The position numbers were made by a program, and so were the translations under genes. Below the pieces are notes generated by a model. That model did not search any database, was not told where the DNA came from, and saw only the letters and a list, made by a program, of their open reading frames with translations. Below are positions 57,099 through 64,000 of a stretch of DNA of 64,000 nt, piece by piece. The stretch comes from Streptomyces sp. Edi2 (GTDB lineage Bacteria > Actinomycetota > Actinomycetes > Streptomycetales > Streptomycetaceae): assembly GCF_040253635.1 (NCBI RefSeq), contig NZ_JBEJGX010000003.1, positions 6,349,501 through 6,413,500 on the forward strand. The letters run 5' to 3'. Every line of letters begins with the position of its first letter. Position 1 is the stretch's first letter.

Positions 57099-58280
57099 TC
57101 AGCTCACCTTGAGGCGGAGAATCCGGTCATCGCCCTTGTGCGGTGTGCCCCGCCCGTCCGTGTTGCTGGTGACCAGCCACAACGCCCCGTCATCGGCCGC
57201 CACGACGGTCCGCAGGCGGCCGTAGGTGCCCTGCAGGAAAGCCTGCGGAGCCGCCACCGGCTTCGTCCCGTTCAGCGGGATCCGCCACAGCCGTTCGCCG
57301 CGCAGCGAGGCCATCCAGACCGAACCCTTGGCGTAGGCGATACCGCTGGGCGAGGCGTCCGCGGTCTTCCACACCTCGACCGGGTCCGTGAACACGGTGC
57401 CCGCGGTCCCGCCCCTGGCCTTGCCCTTGCCCTCGACCTCGGGCCAGCCGTAGTTCCTGCCCGGCTCGATCAGATTGAGCTCGTCCCAGGTGTTCTGGCC
57501 GAACTCCGAGGCCCACAGGCGCTTGTCGTCGTCCCAGGCCAGGCCCTGCACATTGCGGTGGCCGTAGTCGTACACCACCGAGTCCGCTTCCGGATTGCCG
57601 TGTGCCGGCTGCCCGTCCGGCGTCATCCGGAGGATCTTGCCGCCCAGGGAATGCTTGTCCTGCGCCAGTCCGGTGTCCCCGGTCTCACCGGTGCCGGCGT
57701 ACAGCATCTTGTCCGGGCCGAACGCGATCCGGCCGCCGTTGTGGATCTGGCCCTTGGGGATCCCCTTGAGGATGGTGTCGGGCGCGCCCAGCTGATTGCC
57801 CCGGGGGCGCTTCTCGTCGTAGATCATGCGGGCGATGCGGTTGTCGGACGCGGTGGTGAAGTACGCGTACACCTGGTGGTCCGCGCCGAACGTCGACGAC
57901 ACCGCGATCCCCAGCAGCCCGCCCTCGCCTCCGGGATCCACCCCCGGCACCGATCCCAGCTCGGTGATCTTCCCGCCGTGCGCCGCGACCCGGAAGATCT
58001 TCCCGGTGTCACGGGAGGAGACCAGCAGATCCCCGCCCGGCAGCACCGCCACGCCCCACGGCGACTTCAGTCCGGTCGCCAGGGTGCCGGTCACCTGCAC
58101 CGAGCCCTTGGCCGGCGGCGCGGCCGACGACGCGGTGGCGCTCGGCGAGGCCGCTCCGCCGCGGTTCTCCGCCGGGGTGGAACTCCCCCCGCCCCGGGGC
58201 TGCGCGCCGCCGGACGTGCAGCCCGCTGCCAGGAGCAGCGAAGCGGCGGCCAACACGGCGGTCCGGAAACGGCGTTGCAC
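57099..58280 (-). CDS. PQQ-dependent sugar dehydrogenase (lipoprotein)
   Basis: Surface lipoprotein of 393 aa with the GSDH six-bladed propeller. GTG 58280 (VQRRFRTAVLAAASLLLAAGC) gives a clean lipobox signal and has GAGAGGA 8 nt upstream; the open frame extends to 58328. Propeller motifs are GLKSPWGVAVLPGGDLLVSSRDTGKIFRV, GGEGGLLGIAVSSTFGADHQVYAYFTT, HNGGRIAFGPDKMLYAGTGETGD, YGHRNVQGLAWDDDKRLWASEFGQNTWDELN and NYGWPEVEG. These match soluble aldose dehydrogenases of the YliI group. Sugar preference and real PQQ use are not determined. Confidence 0.92.
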   Translation of the reverse strand: MQRRFRTAVLAAASLLLAAGCTSGGAQPRGGGSSTPAENRGGAASPSATASSAAPPAKGSVQVTGTLATGLKSPWGVAVLPGGDLLVSSRDTGKIFRVAAHGGKITELGSVPGVDPGGEGGLLGIAVSSTFGADHQVYAYFTTASDNRIARMIYDEKRPRGNQLGAPDTILKGIPKGQIHNGGRIAFGPDKMLYAGTGETGDTGLAQDKHSLGGKILRMTPDGQPAHGNPEADSVVYDYGHRNVQGLAWDDDKRLWASEFGQNTWDELNLIEPGRNYGWPEVEGKGKARGGTAGTVFTDPVEVWKTADASPSGIAYAKGSVWMASLRGERLWRIPLNGTKPVAAPQAFLQGTYGRLRTVVAADDGALWLVTSNTDGRGTPHKGDDRILRLKVS

Positions 58281-58500
58281 GGCAGGGGTCCTCTCGTCGG
58301 CAGGACGTGGAGTGGACCAGAACACCACACCGCGGCCTCACCGCGCCGCGCGTTGTCCGTTCCCGCGCCACTCCCACCTGCCATGATCCGGCCGGGGCGG
58401 CCGTGCCGCGAGCGGGACACGCGCAGCCCGGGCGCCGCGCCGTTCTCCCGGCCCCGGGGGCGGGCAGCTGCGGTACGTGGCCCGCTCGGTGCCGGGGCCC

Positions 58501-58598
58501 GTCGGTACGAGGGTCCGTCAGTACGAGGACCCCTCAGGGCCAGGACCCGCCACTACCAGGACCCGTCACTACCAGGACCCCTCAGTACCAGGACCCGC
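58501..58598. repeat. Six degenerate 15-17 bp tandem repeats (CACTACCAGGACCCGT)
   Basis: Units begin at 58501, 58517, 58534, 58551, 58567 and 58582. The last unit encodes the end of the aldo/keto reductase (SWY and stop), so the array has grown out of or into that gene's 3' end. The remaining 58281-58500 is GC-rich without a gene. Confidence 0.8.
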
Positions 58599-59622
58599 GC
58601 GCCGGTGGCAGCGCGGCGATCTCCGCCAGGTCCTCGCGGGCCAGTGTCAGCTGCGCGGCGTTGGCGTTCTGCGCGGCCCAGCGTTCCTTCTTCGTGCCCG
58701 GCACCGGCACCACATGCCGGCCCTGCGCCAGCACCCACGCCAGCGCCACCTGCCCCGGTGTGGCGCCGTACCGGGCGCCGACCCGCCGCAGCCCCGCCAC
58801 CACCGGCTGGTTCGCCGCCATCATCTCGGCGGTGAAGCGGGGGTGGCGGGCCCGTATGTCCTCCCGTTCGAAGCCCTGCCCCGGGGTGAGGGTGCCGGTC
58901 AGATAGCCGTTCCCCAGCGGCATCGCCGCGAGGAACCCGACCCCCCGCGACTCACACCACGGCAGCAGCTCCTCCAGCGCCTCCGGCGACCACACCGACA
59001 GCTCCGCCTGCACGCTGCTGACGGGGAACACCTGCTGGATGCGTTCCAGTTGGGCCAGCGTGCCGTCGTGCATCCGGGAACGGGGACGTGCCCCGCCGCC
59101 CGCCGGGCGCCGCTCCGTACGGGCCGCGCGGGACGGCCGTACCGCCTGCGCGCCCACCGCACACAGCCCCAGCGACCGCACCTTCCCCGCCGCCACCAGC
59201 TCCGCCATCGCTCCCCAGGTCTCCTCGACGGGCACCTCGGGGTCGGCCCGGTGCAGCTGATAGAGATCGATACGGTCGGTCTGCAGCCGCCGCAGCGAGG
59301 CGTCGCAGGCCCGCTTGACGTAGCCGGGCCGCCCATTGGCGACGATGTGCTGCTCGCCCACCAGCAGCCCGCACTTCGTCGAGACGAACGCCTCCGCCCG
59401 CCGCTCCTTGAGCACCCGCCCCACCAGCAGCTCGTTGGTGAACGGGCCGTACATATCGGCGGTGTCCAGCAGGCTGCACCCCCGGTCCAGCGCGGCGTGC
59501 ACGGCCCGCAGCGAGCTGTCCAAGCTGCGCTGCGACTCGGTGTACCCCCAGCTCATCGGCATACAGCCGAGCCCGATGGCCCCCACGTCGAGAGCCGCCG
59601 CACCGATTGTCCTGCGCTCCAC
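58582..59622 (-). CDS. Aldo/keto reductase with an Arg/Gly-rich insertion
   Basis: Reductase of 346 aa. The tetrad Asp53, Tyr58 (LLDTADMYG), Lys83 (VSTKCGL) and His124 (YQLHRADP) is complete, and the cofactor site PVPGTKKERWAAQNANAA is present. After SLGLCAVGAQA an insertion of about 26 residues (VRPSRAARTERRPAGGGARP..., 161-185) interrupts the usual strand-helix connection before ERIQQVFPVSSVQAELS. The C-terminal SWY and stop lie in a DNA repeat. GTG 59622 starts it; GGAGGC is 11 nt upstream. Divergent from the 2-hydroxyacid dehydrogenase. Confidence 0.9.
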   Translation of the reverse strand: MERRTIGAAALDVGAIGLGCMPMSWGYTESQRSLDSSLRAVHAALDRGCSLLDTADMYGPFTNELLVGRVLKERRAEAFVSTKCGLLVGEQHIVANGRPGYVKRACDASLRRLQTDRIDLYQLHRADPEVPVEETWGAMAELVAAGKVRSLGLCAVGAQAVRPSRAARTERRPAGGGARPRSRMHDGTLAQLERIQQVFPVSSVQAELSVWSPEALEELLPWCESRGVGFLAAMPLGNGYLTGTLTPGQGFEREDIRARHPRFTAEMMAANQPVVAGLRRVGARYGATPGQVALAWVLAQGRHVVPVPGTKKERWAAQNANAAQLTLAREDLAEIAALPPARGSWY

Positions 59623-59698
59623 CTGGCTGTGCCTCCGTCCCCTCGCCCCCGATCAAGGGCCAGACCAAACTAACGTCTGAACGGAACGTCTCTTCGCA

Positions 59699-59704
59699 TA
59701 GCCT
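59699..59704 (+). promoter_or_regulatory. -10 hexamer TAGCCT for leaderless dehydrogenase mRNA
   Basis: TAGCCT lies 6 nt before ATG 59711. Two AACGTCT copies 14 bp apart (59672-59692) precede it where an activator could bind. Confidence 0.55.
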
Positions 59705-59710
59705 GCGGCC

Positions 59711-60673
59711 ATGGCAACCGCAGACCAGCGCACCGATGCGCATGACGTATGGCTCCCGGTCCCGCCCGACGAGATCGACGGCCTCCCCGGCGGTCTCCGC
59801 TACGTCCACTGGGACGCCGGCCCCGACTACCCGGCCGACCCGGCCCGCTGCGTCTTCTACGCCGTCCCCTACATGAAGGACACGGAGACCAGCCTGCGTC
59901 CGCTGTCCCGGATGAGCCGCGTACGGGTGGTGCAGACCCTCACCGCCGGTGTCGAGAACATGCTCCCGGGGCTGGAGTGGATGCCGTCCGGAGCCCAACT
60001 GTGCAACGCACGGGGGCTGCACGACGCCAGCACCGCCGAGCTGGCGCTCACCCTGATCCTCGCCGCACTGCGCGATGTCCCGGGCTTCGTACGGGGCCAG
60101 GACGCGGGGGAGTGGCGGCACGGCTTCCGCCCTGCGCTCGCCGACAAGTCGGTCCTCATTGTGGGCTATGGTTCGATCGGCAGTGCCATCGAGGACCGGC
60201 TCACACCCTTTGAATGTGCGCGGGTGATGCGCGTCGCGCGCACCGCGCGTGACACTGTGCGCGGTCCTGTGCATCCACTCTCCGACCTGTCCGCCCTCCT
60301 GCCCGACGCGGACGTGGTCGTGCTGGCGACTCCGCTCACCGATACGACGCGTGGCCTGGTAGGACCCGATTTCCTGGCGCGGATGAAGGACGGCGCACTG
60401 CTCGTGAACATCGCGCGCGGCGGGGTCGTCGACACCAAGGCGCTGCTCGCCGAACTGGAATCCGGACGGCTGCGCGCCGCACTCGATGTCACCGATCCGG
60501 AACCCCTGCCCCCCGGGCATCCGCTGTGGCACGCTCCGGGCGTACTCATCACTCCACACGTCGGTGGCCCCAGCTCTGCCTTCCTGCCCCGTGCGAAGCG
60601 GCTGCTGCGCGATCAGTTGACGCTTTTCGCGGCCGGCGAGCCCCTGCGGAACGTGGTCGCCACCGCCGACTGA
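59711..60673 (+). CDS. D-isomer-specific 2-hydroxyacid dehydrogenase
   Basis: NAD-dependent dehydrogenase of 320 aa. The Rossmann motif is IVGYGSIGSAIEDRL, the catalytic arginine sits in LVNIARGGVVDTKALLAELESGRLRAALDV, the Glu in DPEPLPPGHPLW and the His in ITPHVGGPSSAF. The catalytic-domain start is short and unlike SerA, and no ACT domain is present, so it is not a classical phosphoglycerate dehydrogenase. ATG 59711 has a leaderless -10. Substrate unknown. Confidence 0.92.
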   Translation: MATADQRTDAHDVWLPVPPDEIDGLPGGLRYVHWDAGPDYPADPARCVFYAVPYMKDTETSLRPLSRMSRVRVVQTLTAGVENMLPGLEWMPSGAQLCNARGLHDASTAELALTLILAALRDVPGFVRGQDAGEWRHGFRPALADKSVLIVGYGSIGSAIEDRLTPFECARVMRVARTARDTVRGPVHPLSDLSALLPDADVVVLATPLTDTTRGLVGPDFLARMKDGALLVNIARGGVVDTKALLAELESGRLRAALDVTDPEPLPPGHPLWHAPGVLITPHVGGPSSAFLPRAKRLLRDQLTLFAAGEPLRNVVATAD

Positions 60674-60729
60674 CCGCTTGCGGGTAGCAGTACGAGGCCG
60701 TACGACTGCAAAGCGTGTTCGTCATTCGC

Positions 60730-60759
60730 TGACAGTCACGCTCCGTAGAGATGCTATGT
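60730..60759 (+). promoter_or_regulatory. Possible promoter TGACAG-N18-CTATGT
   Basis: TGACAG (60730-60735) and CTATGT (60754-60759) have the right spacing upstream of the PAS-GGDEF-EAL gene. The -10 is also 6 nt from GTG 60766, so a leaderless form from that codon cannot be excluded. Confidence 0.4.
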
Positions 60760-60822
60760 CCCTGAGTGACGGAACTGGTGTATCGTCCCGAGCGGGGACG
60801 ACGCCGGGAAGGACACGGCGCG

Positions 60823-63800
60823 ATGCGAAAGATCCGGAACTCGAGGGGGGCGACGGGCGATGTACAGCCGATGGATGATTCGCGAAAAGCGCGATCCACG
60901 ACCGCCCACGGGGATACTGCGAGGTCCGCAGGCGCACCGCTCGCGACGCCCGGTACGGACGAGGGGAAGAGTCCGGTGAGCGCCCCCGGGGCGATGCTCT
61001 CGCGGCCACCGGCACCGGCCGGCAACCCACCGGGCGTGGTGCCGCAGATCGTCCTCGCCGTGCTCTGCGGCGGCTATGCCGTCGGCGCCGCCTTCGGCTG
61101 GGGATCGCCCGAAGTCGCCGCGTTCATGGGGGACTTCGGCCTCAGCTTCGCGGCGTTCCTGGCGGCCTTCTCCTGCGGTCTGTACGCCCGCAAGCGCCGC
61201 AGCCGGTTCCGCCCGGCATGGATGCTCTTCGCCGCCTCGTCCGCCATGGCCGGACTCGGCAACGGCGTATGGGGCTGGTACGAGGTCATCCAGGGCACCA
61301 CGGTCCCCAGTCCCTGCCTGGCCGACTTCTGCTTCCTGCTGTTCGCGCCACCGGCCATCGTCGGCCTGCTGGTGCTCGCCAAGAGGCCGGTGACCAGGGC
61401 CGGATGGGTCTGCCTGGGCCTCGACTCCTGGCTGATCGCGGGATCGCTGGTCACCCTCTCATGGAGTCTCGCGCTCGCTCACACCGCCCACTTCCAGGGC
61501 CGCAGTGTGGCGCAGAGCGCGCTGTCGCTGGCCTACCCGCTGCTGGACATCGTGCTGGTGAGCATGGTGCTCGCGCTGCACTTCCGGCGCTCCTCGGTGC
61601 ACCGCTCGGCCATCAACACCGCCGTCGCGGCGCTGGCGCTGACGGTGCTGTGCGACGCCCTGTTCAGCTCGCCGCTGCTGCGGGAGCACTACCGCTCCGG
61701 ACAGATCCTGGACGCCGGCTGGTTCGCCGGCTCGATGCTGCTCGCGTACGCACCCTGGGTCGCCCGCCGCGCGGGTGAGGAGTGCCCCGAGGAGGACGTC
61801 AAGCCCGCCGCCCGCCGGGTCCCGCCGCACGGCAGCCGCCCCATCGCGGGCTCGCTCGCCGCGCTGACCCCGTATCTCGCCGCCGCCGTCTGCACGCTCG
61901 GCATCCTCACCAACGTCCTCGACGGGCGCCGCATCGACCGCGTGGTGCTCTTCACCGGCTGCACGGTCGTGCTGGCGCTGGTCGTCCGCCAGGGCATCAT
62001 GCTGCTCGACAACATCACCCTCACCCAGGAACTGGCGCAGAAGGAGAACCACTTCCGCTCCCTGGTGCAGGGCTCCAGCGACGTCATCATGATCGCCGCC
62101 CCGACCGGTGTGCTGCGCTATGTGAGCCCGGCCGCCGCCGGGGTCTACGGCCGCGACGCCGAGGAACTGGTCGGCTCCGAGCTGGCCTCGCTGATCCACC
62201 CCGAAGACCTGGGCCGGGTGGTACACGAGGTCCGCAGATTCCTCGCCGCCGTCCCCGAGGACGAACCGACCACCCGTATCGAATGCCGCTTCCGGGCCGG
62301 CGAACGGCGCTCCGGCGGCGACGGCTGGCTGAACGTCGAATCCACCGTCAACCGCCACCACGGCGGCCTGATCTTCAACTCCCGCGATGTCACCGAACGC
62401 GTCCGGCTGCAGGCCCAGCTCCAGCACAACGCCTCCCACGACGCGCTCACCGACCTGCCCAACCGCGCGCTGTTCACCGAGCGCGTCACCCAGGCCGTCA
62501 CCGGCCGCCGGGCCAGCGACCACGACACCGCCGTGCTCTATATCGACCTCGACGGCTTCAAGCAGGTCAACGACACCATCGGCCATCAGGCCGGCGACGA
62601 ACTGCTGGTGCAGGCCGCCCGAAGGCTCGGTGACTCGGTGCGCTCCGGGGACATAGCGGCGCGCCTGGGCGGCGACGAGTTCGCCGCGCTGATCACCGGC
62701 GACGGCACCCGCGACCGCGCCGCCCGCGAATTCCGTATCCACGAGATCGCCGACCGGCTGCGCATCAAGCTCTCCGAGCCCTACCGCATCGACGGCCGGG
62801 ACGTCCGGGTGGCGGCCAGCATCGGCGTCGCCTTCGCCGACCCCGGGGTGAGCCCCGCGGGCCTGCTGCGCAACGCCGACCTGGCGATGTACCGCGCCAA
62901 GCAGGCCGGCAAGGGCCGGGTGGAGCTGTACGCACCCCAGATGCAGAGCGAGGTGGCACACCGTGCCGAGCTCGCCACCAAGCTGCGCACGGCCCTGCAT
63001 GACGGGGCGTTCACGCTGCTGCACCAGCCGGTGGTGGAGCTGTCCGGCGGCCGGGTCACCGCGGTCGCGGCGCACGCCCGCTGGCGCTCCGCCCAGGGGA
63101 TCCTCTTCACCCCCGCCGAGTTCCTGCGGGTCGGTGACCGCGGCCGGTTCACCGACGACGGCGAGCGCACCGCGGAGCTGGACCGGTGGCAACTGGAGGC
63201 GGCCGTCGAGCAGGCCGCGGCGCGCCACCGCGCGGGCTACCCGGTCCCGGTCGCGGTCCGCCTCCCCGCCCGCCGGCTGCTGGACCACGCGCTGTCCCCC
63301 AAAGGGGTCGAGTCGCTGCTCACCCGGCACGGCCTGCCCTCGCGCGCGCTGGTCCTGGAACTGTCCGACAGTGATTCCCGCATCCCGCTGGACGACCTGG
63401 AGCGCCGGCTGGTCGCGCTGCGCCGCCTCGGCGTACGGATTGCCCTCGACGGCTTCGGCAGCGGATATGCCGCCATCAGCGCGCTGCGCCGGCTTCCGGT
63501 GGACGTCCTGCGGCTGGACCGCGGGCTGGTCGACGGAGTGGTGGAGTCCGCCCGGCTGCACAAGATCACGGCAGGGCTGCTGCGGATCGCCGGAGACCTG
63601 GGCATGCAGTCCGTCGCCGACGGCGTCGACCTGCCCGAGCAGGTCCTCGCGCTGCGCTCCATGGGCTGTACGCACGGCATGGGCATGGCGTTCTCCGGGC
63701 CGCTCGACGAGCACCGGCTGCGGCGGTCCCTGACGCATGCCCACTACCCGGTGCCGGACCTGCCGGGCCAGAGCCGGGCGGTGGTGCTCACCGGCAGCGG

Positions 63801-63894
63801 GCTGCCCGTCCGGCACGGCGGACTGGCGGGTCCGGATTCGCTCATGCATCCGCCATTGCGCTCAAATAGTGAGACCTCCGTCCCACCCACTTGA
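60823..63894 (+). CDS. Membrane PAS-GGDEF-EAL protein, probable diguanylate cyclase (CdgF-like)
   Basis: Protein of 1023 aa. A disordered start is followed by about nine helices (to about 410), a PAS domain (HFRSLVQGSSDVIMIAAPTGVLRYVSPAAAGVYG), GGDEF at 616-620 with inhibitory RSGD at 607-610, and a degenerate EAL domain: EAL is replaced in VAAHARW, DDFGTG by DGFGSG and the catalytic Lys by Arg in VLRLDRG. A product-inhibited cyclase with an inactive EAL is expected. ATG 60823 has GGGAAGGA 9 nt upstream; the frame is open from GTG 60766. The TGA overlaps the next promoter's TTGACA. Confidence 0.92.
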   Translation: MRKIRNSRGATGDVQPMDDSRKARSTTAHGDTARSAGAPLATPGTDEGKSPVSAPGAMLSRPPAPAGNPPGVVPQIVLAVLCGGYAVGAAFGWGSPEVAAFMGDFGLSFAAFLAAFSCGLYARKRRSRFRPAWMLFAASSAMAGLGNGVWGWYEVIQGTTVPSPCLADFCFLLFAPPAIVGLLVLAKRPVTRAGWVCLGLDSWLIAGSLVTLSWSLALAHTAHFQGRSVAQSALSLAYPLLDIVLVSMVLALHFRRSSVHRSAINTAVAALALTVLCDALFSSPLLREHYRSGQILDAGWFAGSMLLAYAPWVARRAGEECPEEDVKPAARRVPPHGSRPIAGSLAALTPYLAAAVCTLGILTNVLDGRRIDRVVLFTGCTVVLALVVRQGIMLLDNITLTQELAQKENHFRSLVQGSSDVIMIAAPTGVLRYVSPAAAGVYGRDAEELVGSELASLIHPEDLGRVVHEVRRFLAAVPEDEPTTRIECRFRAGERRSGGDGWLNVESTVNRHHGGLIFNSRDVTERVRLQAQLQHNASHDALTDLPNRALFTERVTQAVTGRRASDHDTAVLYIDLDGFKQVNDTIGHQAGDELLVQAARRLGDSVRSGDIAARLGGDEFAALITGDGTRDRAAREFRIHEIADRLRIKLSEPYRIDGRDVRVAASIGVAFADPGVSPAGLLRNADLAMYRAKQAGKGRVELYAPQMQSEVAHRAELATKLRTALHDGAFTLLHQPVVELSGGRVTAVAAHARWRSAQGILFTPAEFLRVGDRGRFTDDGERTAELDRWQLEAAVEQAAARHRAGYPVPVAVRLPARRLLDHALSPKGVESLLTRHGLPSRALVLELSDSDSRIPLDDLERRLVALRRLGVRIALDGFGSGYAAISALRRLPVDVLRLDRGLVDGVVESARLHKITAGLLRIAGDLGMQSVADGVDLPEQVLALRSMGCTHGMGMAFSGPLDEHRLRRSLTHAHYPVPDLPGQSRAVVLTGSGLPVRHGGLAGPDSLMHPPLRSNSETSVPPT

Positions 63895-63920
63895 CACTCG
63901 GTGCACGGCGGGGGGAGGGT
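63891..63920 (+). promoter_or_regulatory. Promoter of the ilvB leader: TTGACA-N18-GAGGGT
   Basis: A consensus -35 TTGACA (63891-63896) overlaps the stop codon of the preceding gene. GAGGGT (63915-63920) lies 18 bp on and 7 nt before the leader ATG, so the leader peptide would itself be leaderless. Confidence 0.7.
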
Positions 63921-63927
63921 CTGTGCC

Positions 63928-63969
63928 ATGCGCACCCGAATTCTCGTACTTGGAAAGCGCGTCGGCTGA
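63928..63969 (+). CDS. ilvB operon leader peptide (transcription attenuation)
   Basis: Thirteen-codon frame MRTRILVLGKRVG, too short for usual gene finding. Five of its residues are branched-chain amino acids (Ile5, Leu6, Val7, Leu8, Val12). This is the leader peptide known from actinobacterial ilvB attenuators: ribosome stalling at the ILVL codons when Ile, Leu or Val is scarce prevents a downstream terminator. The terminator and the expected acetolactate synthase genes lie beyond the window end. The arrangement after a CdgF-like gene matches what I recall of the Streptomyces ilvB locus. Confidence 0.85.
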   Translation: MRTRILVLGKRVG

Positions 63970-64000
63970 AGCCGGGTCACTGACGAAACCCGATTCGCAC

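Noticed and set aside
60736..60770. Possible BldD site before the PAS-GGDEF-EAL gene
   Set aside because: TCAC and GTGA elements occur but in the wrong order and spacing for the known box.
61459..63849. 796-codon minus-strand frame opposite the second GGDEF-EAL gene
   Set aside because: No motif, and the opposite strand is clearly coding.

Overview
The window reads as Streptomyces chromosome: very high G+C with strongly GC-biased third codon positions, many GTG starts, and typical actinomycete families (DUF397, DUF4232, DUF6191, a large LuxR ATPase regulator, F420-type oxidoreductase, Tat substrates, LigA and GatCAB in conserved neighbourhoods). I see no rRNA, tRNA, CRISPR array, transposase or phage genes. 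About fifty protein genes cover the sequence densely.

Region 1 (1-31.4 kb) is largely housekeeping. It starts inside an oligopeptide ABC importer operon (permease, binding lipoprotein, permease, two ATPases). Then come an M1 aminopeptidase, a TRIC-like membrane protein, a thioesterase, cysteine desulfurase and its usual partner MnmA (tRNA 2-thiolation), an N-acetylmuramoyl-L-alanine amidase, a DUF4232 lipoprotein, a GlxA/DJ-1 pair, NADP-glutamate dehydrogenase, a LOG-family protein, an SDR, a MetE-like methionine synthase, LigA, a GGDEF-EAL protein, a methyltransferase and the tRNA amidotransferase operon gatC-gatA-small ORF-gatB, closed by an 18-bp terminator stem.

Region 2 (31.5-58.6 kb) is more accessory: an LLM oxidoreductase, a membrane protein, an N,N-dimethylformamidase-like Tat protein, a probably frameshifted secreted protein coupled to a TAP-like hydrolase, an aldo/keto reductase, a DUF397/XRE/HATPase regulatory trio, and a GH18 chitinase whose promoter carries a DasR-type site. 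Next to it is a compact lasso peptide cluster on the minus strand (43.5-47.1 kb). Its precursor core, GNWHGTSPDWFFNYYW, matches the endothelin-B antagonists RES-701-3/-4 as I recall them. The cluster has a cyclase, split B1/B2 proteins and a ResE-like protein of unknown fold, with a DMT exporter downstream but no ABC exporter. A phosphocholine-type phospholipase C, an MMPL transporter, a LuxR ATPase and a sugar dehydrogenase follow.

Region 3 (58.6-64 kb) holds a second aldo/keto reductase, a 2-hydroxyacid dehydrogenase, a PAS-GGDEF-EAL protein with a degenerate EAL domain, and, just before the window ends, a 13-residue leader peptide (MRTRILVLGKRVG) that marks the attenuator of a downstream ilvB operon.

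Recurring themes are leaderless promoters (a -10 hexamer 6-10 nt before the start codon in at least eight genes), strong bidirectional hairpins between convergent genes, short GC-rich tandem repeats between genes and in protein termini, and two c-di-GMP enzymes with complementary domain decay.
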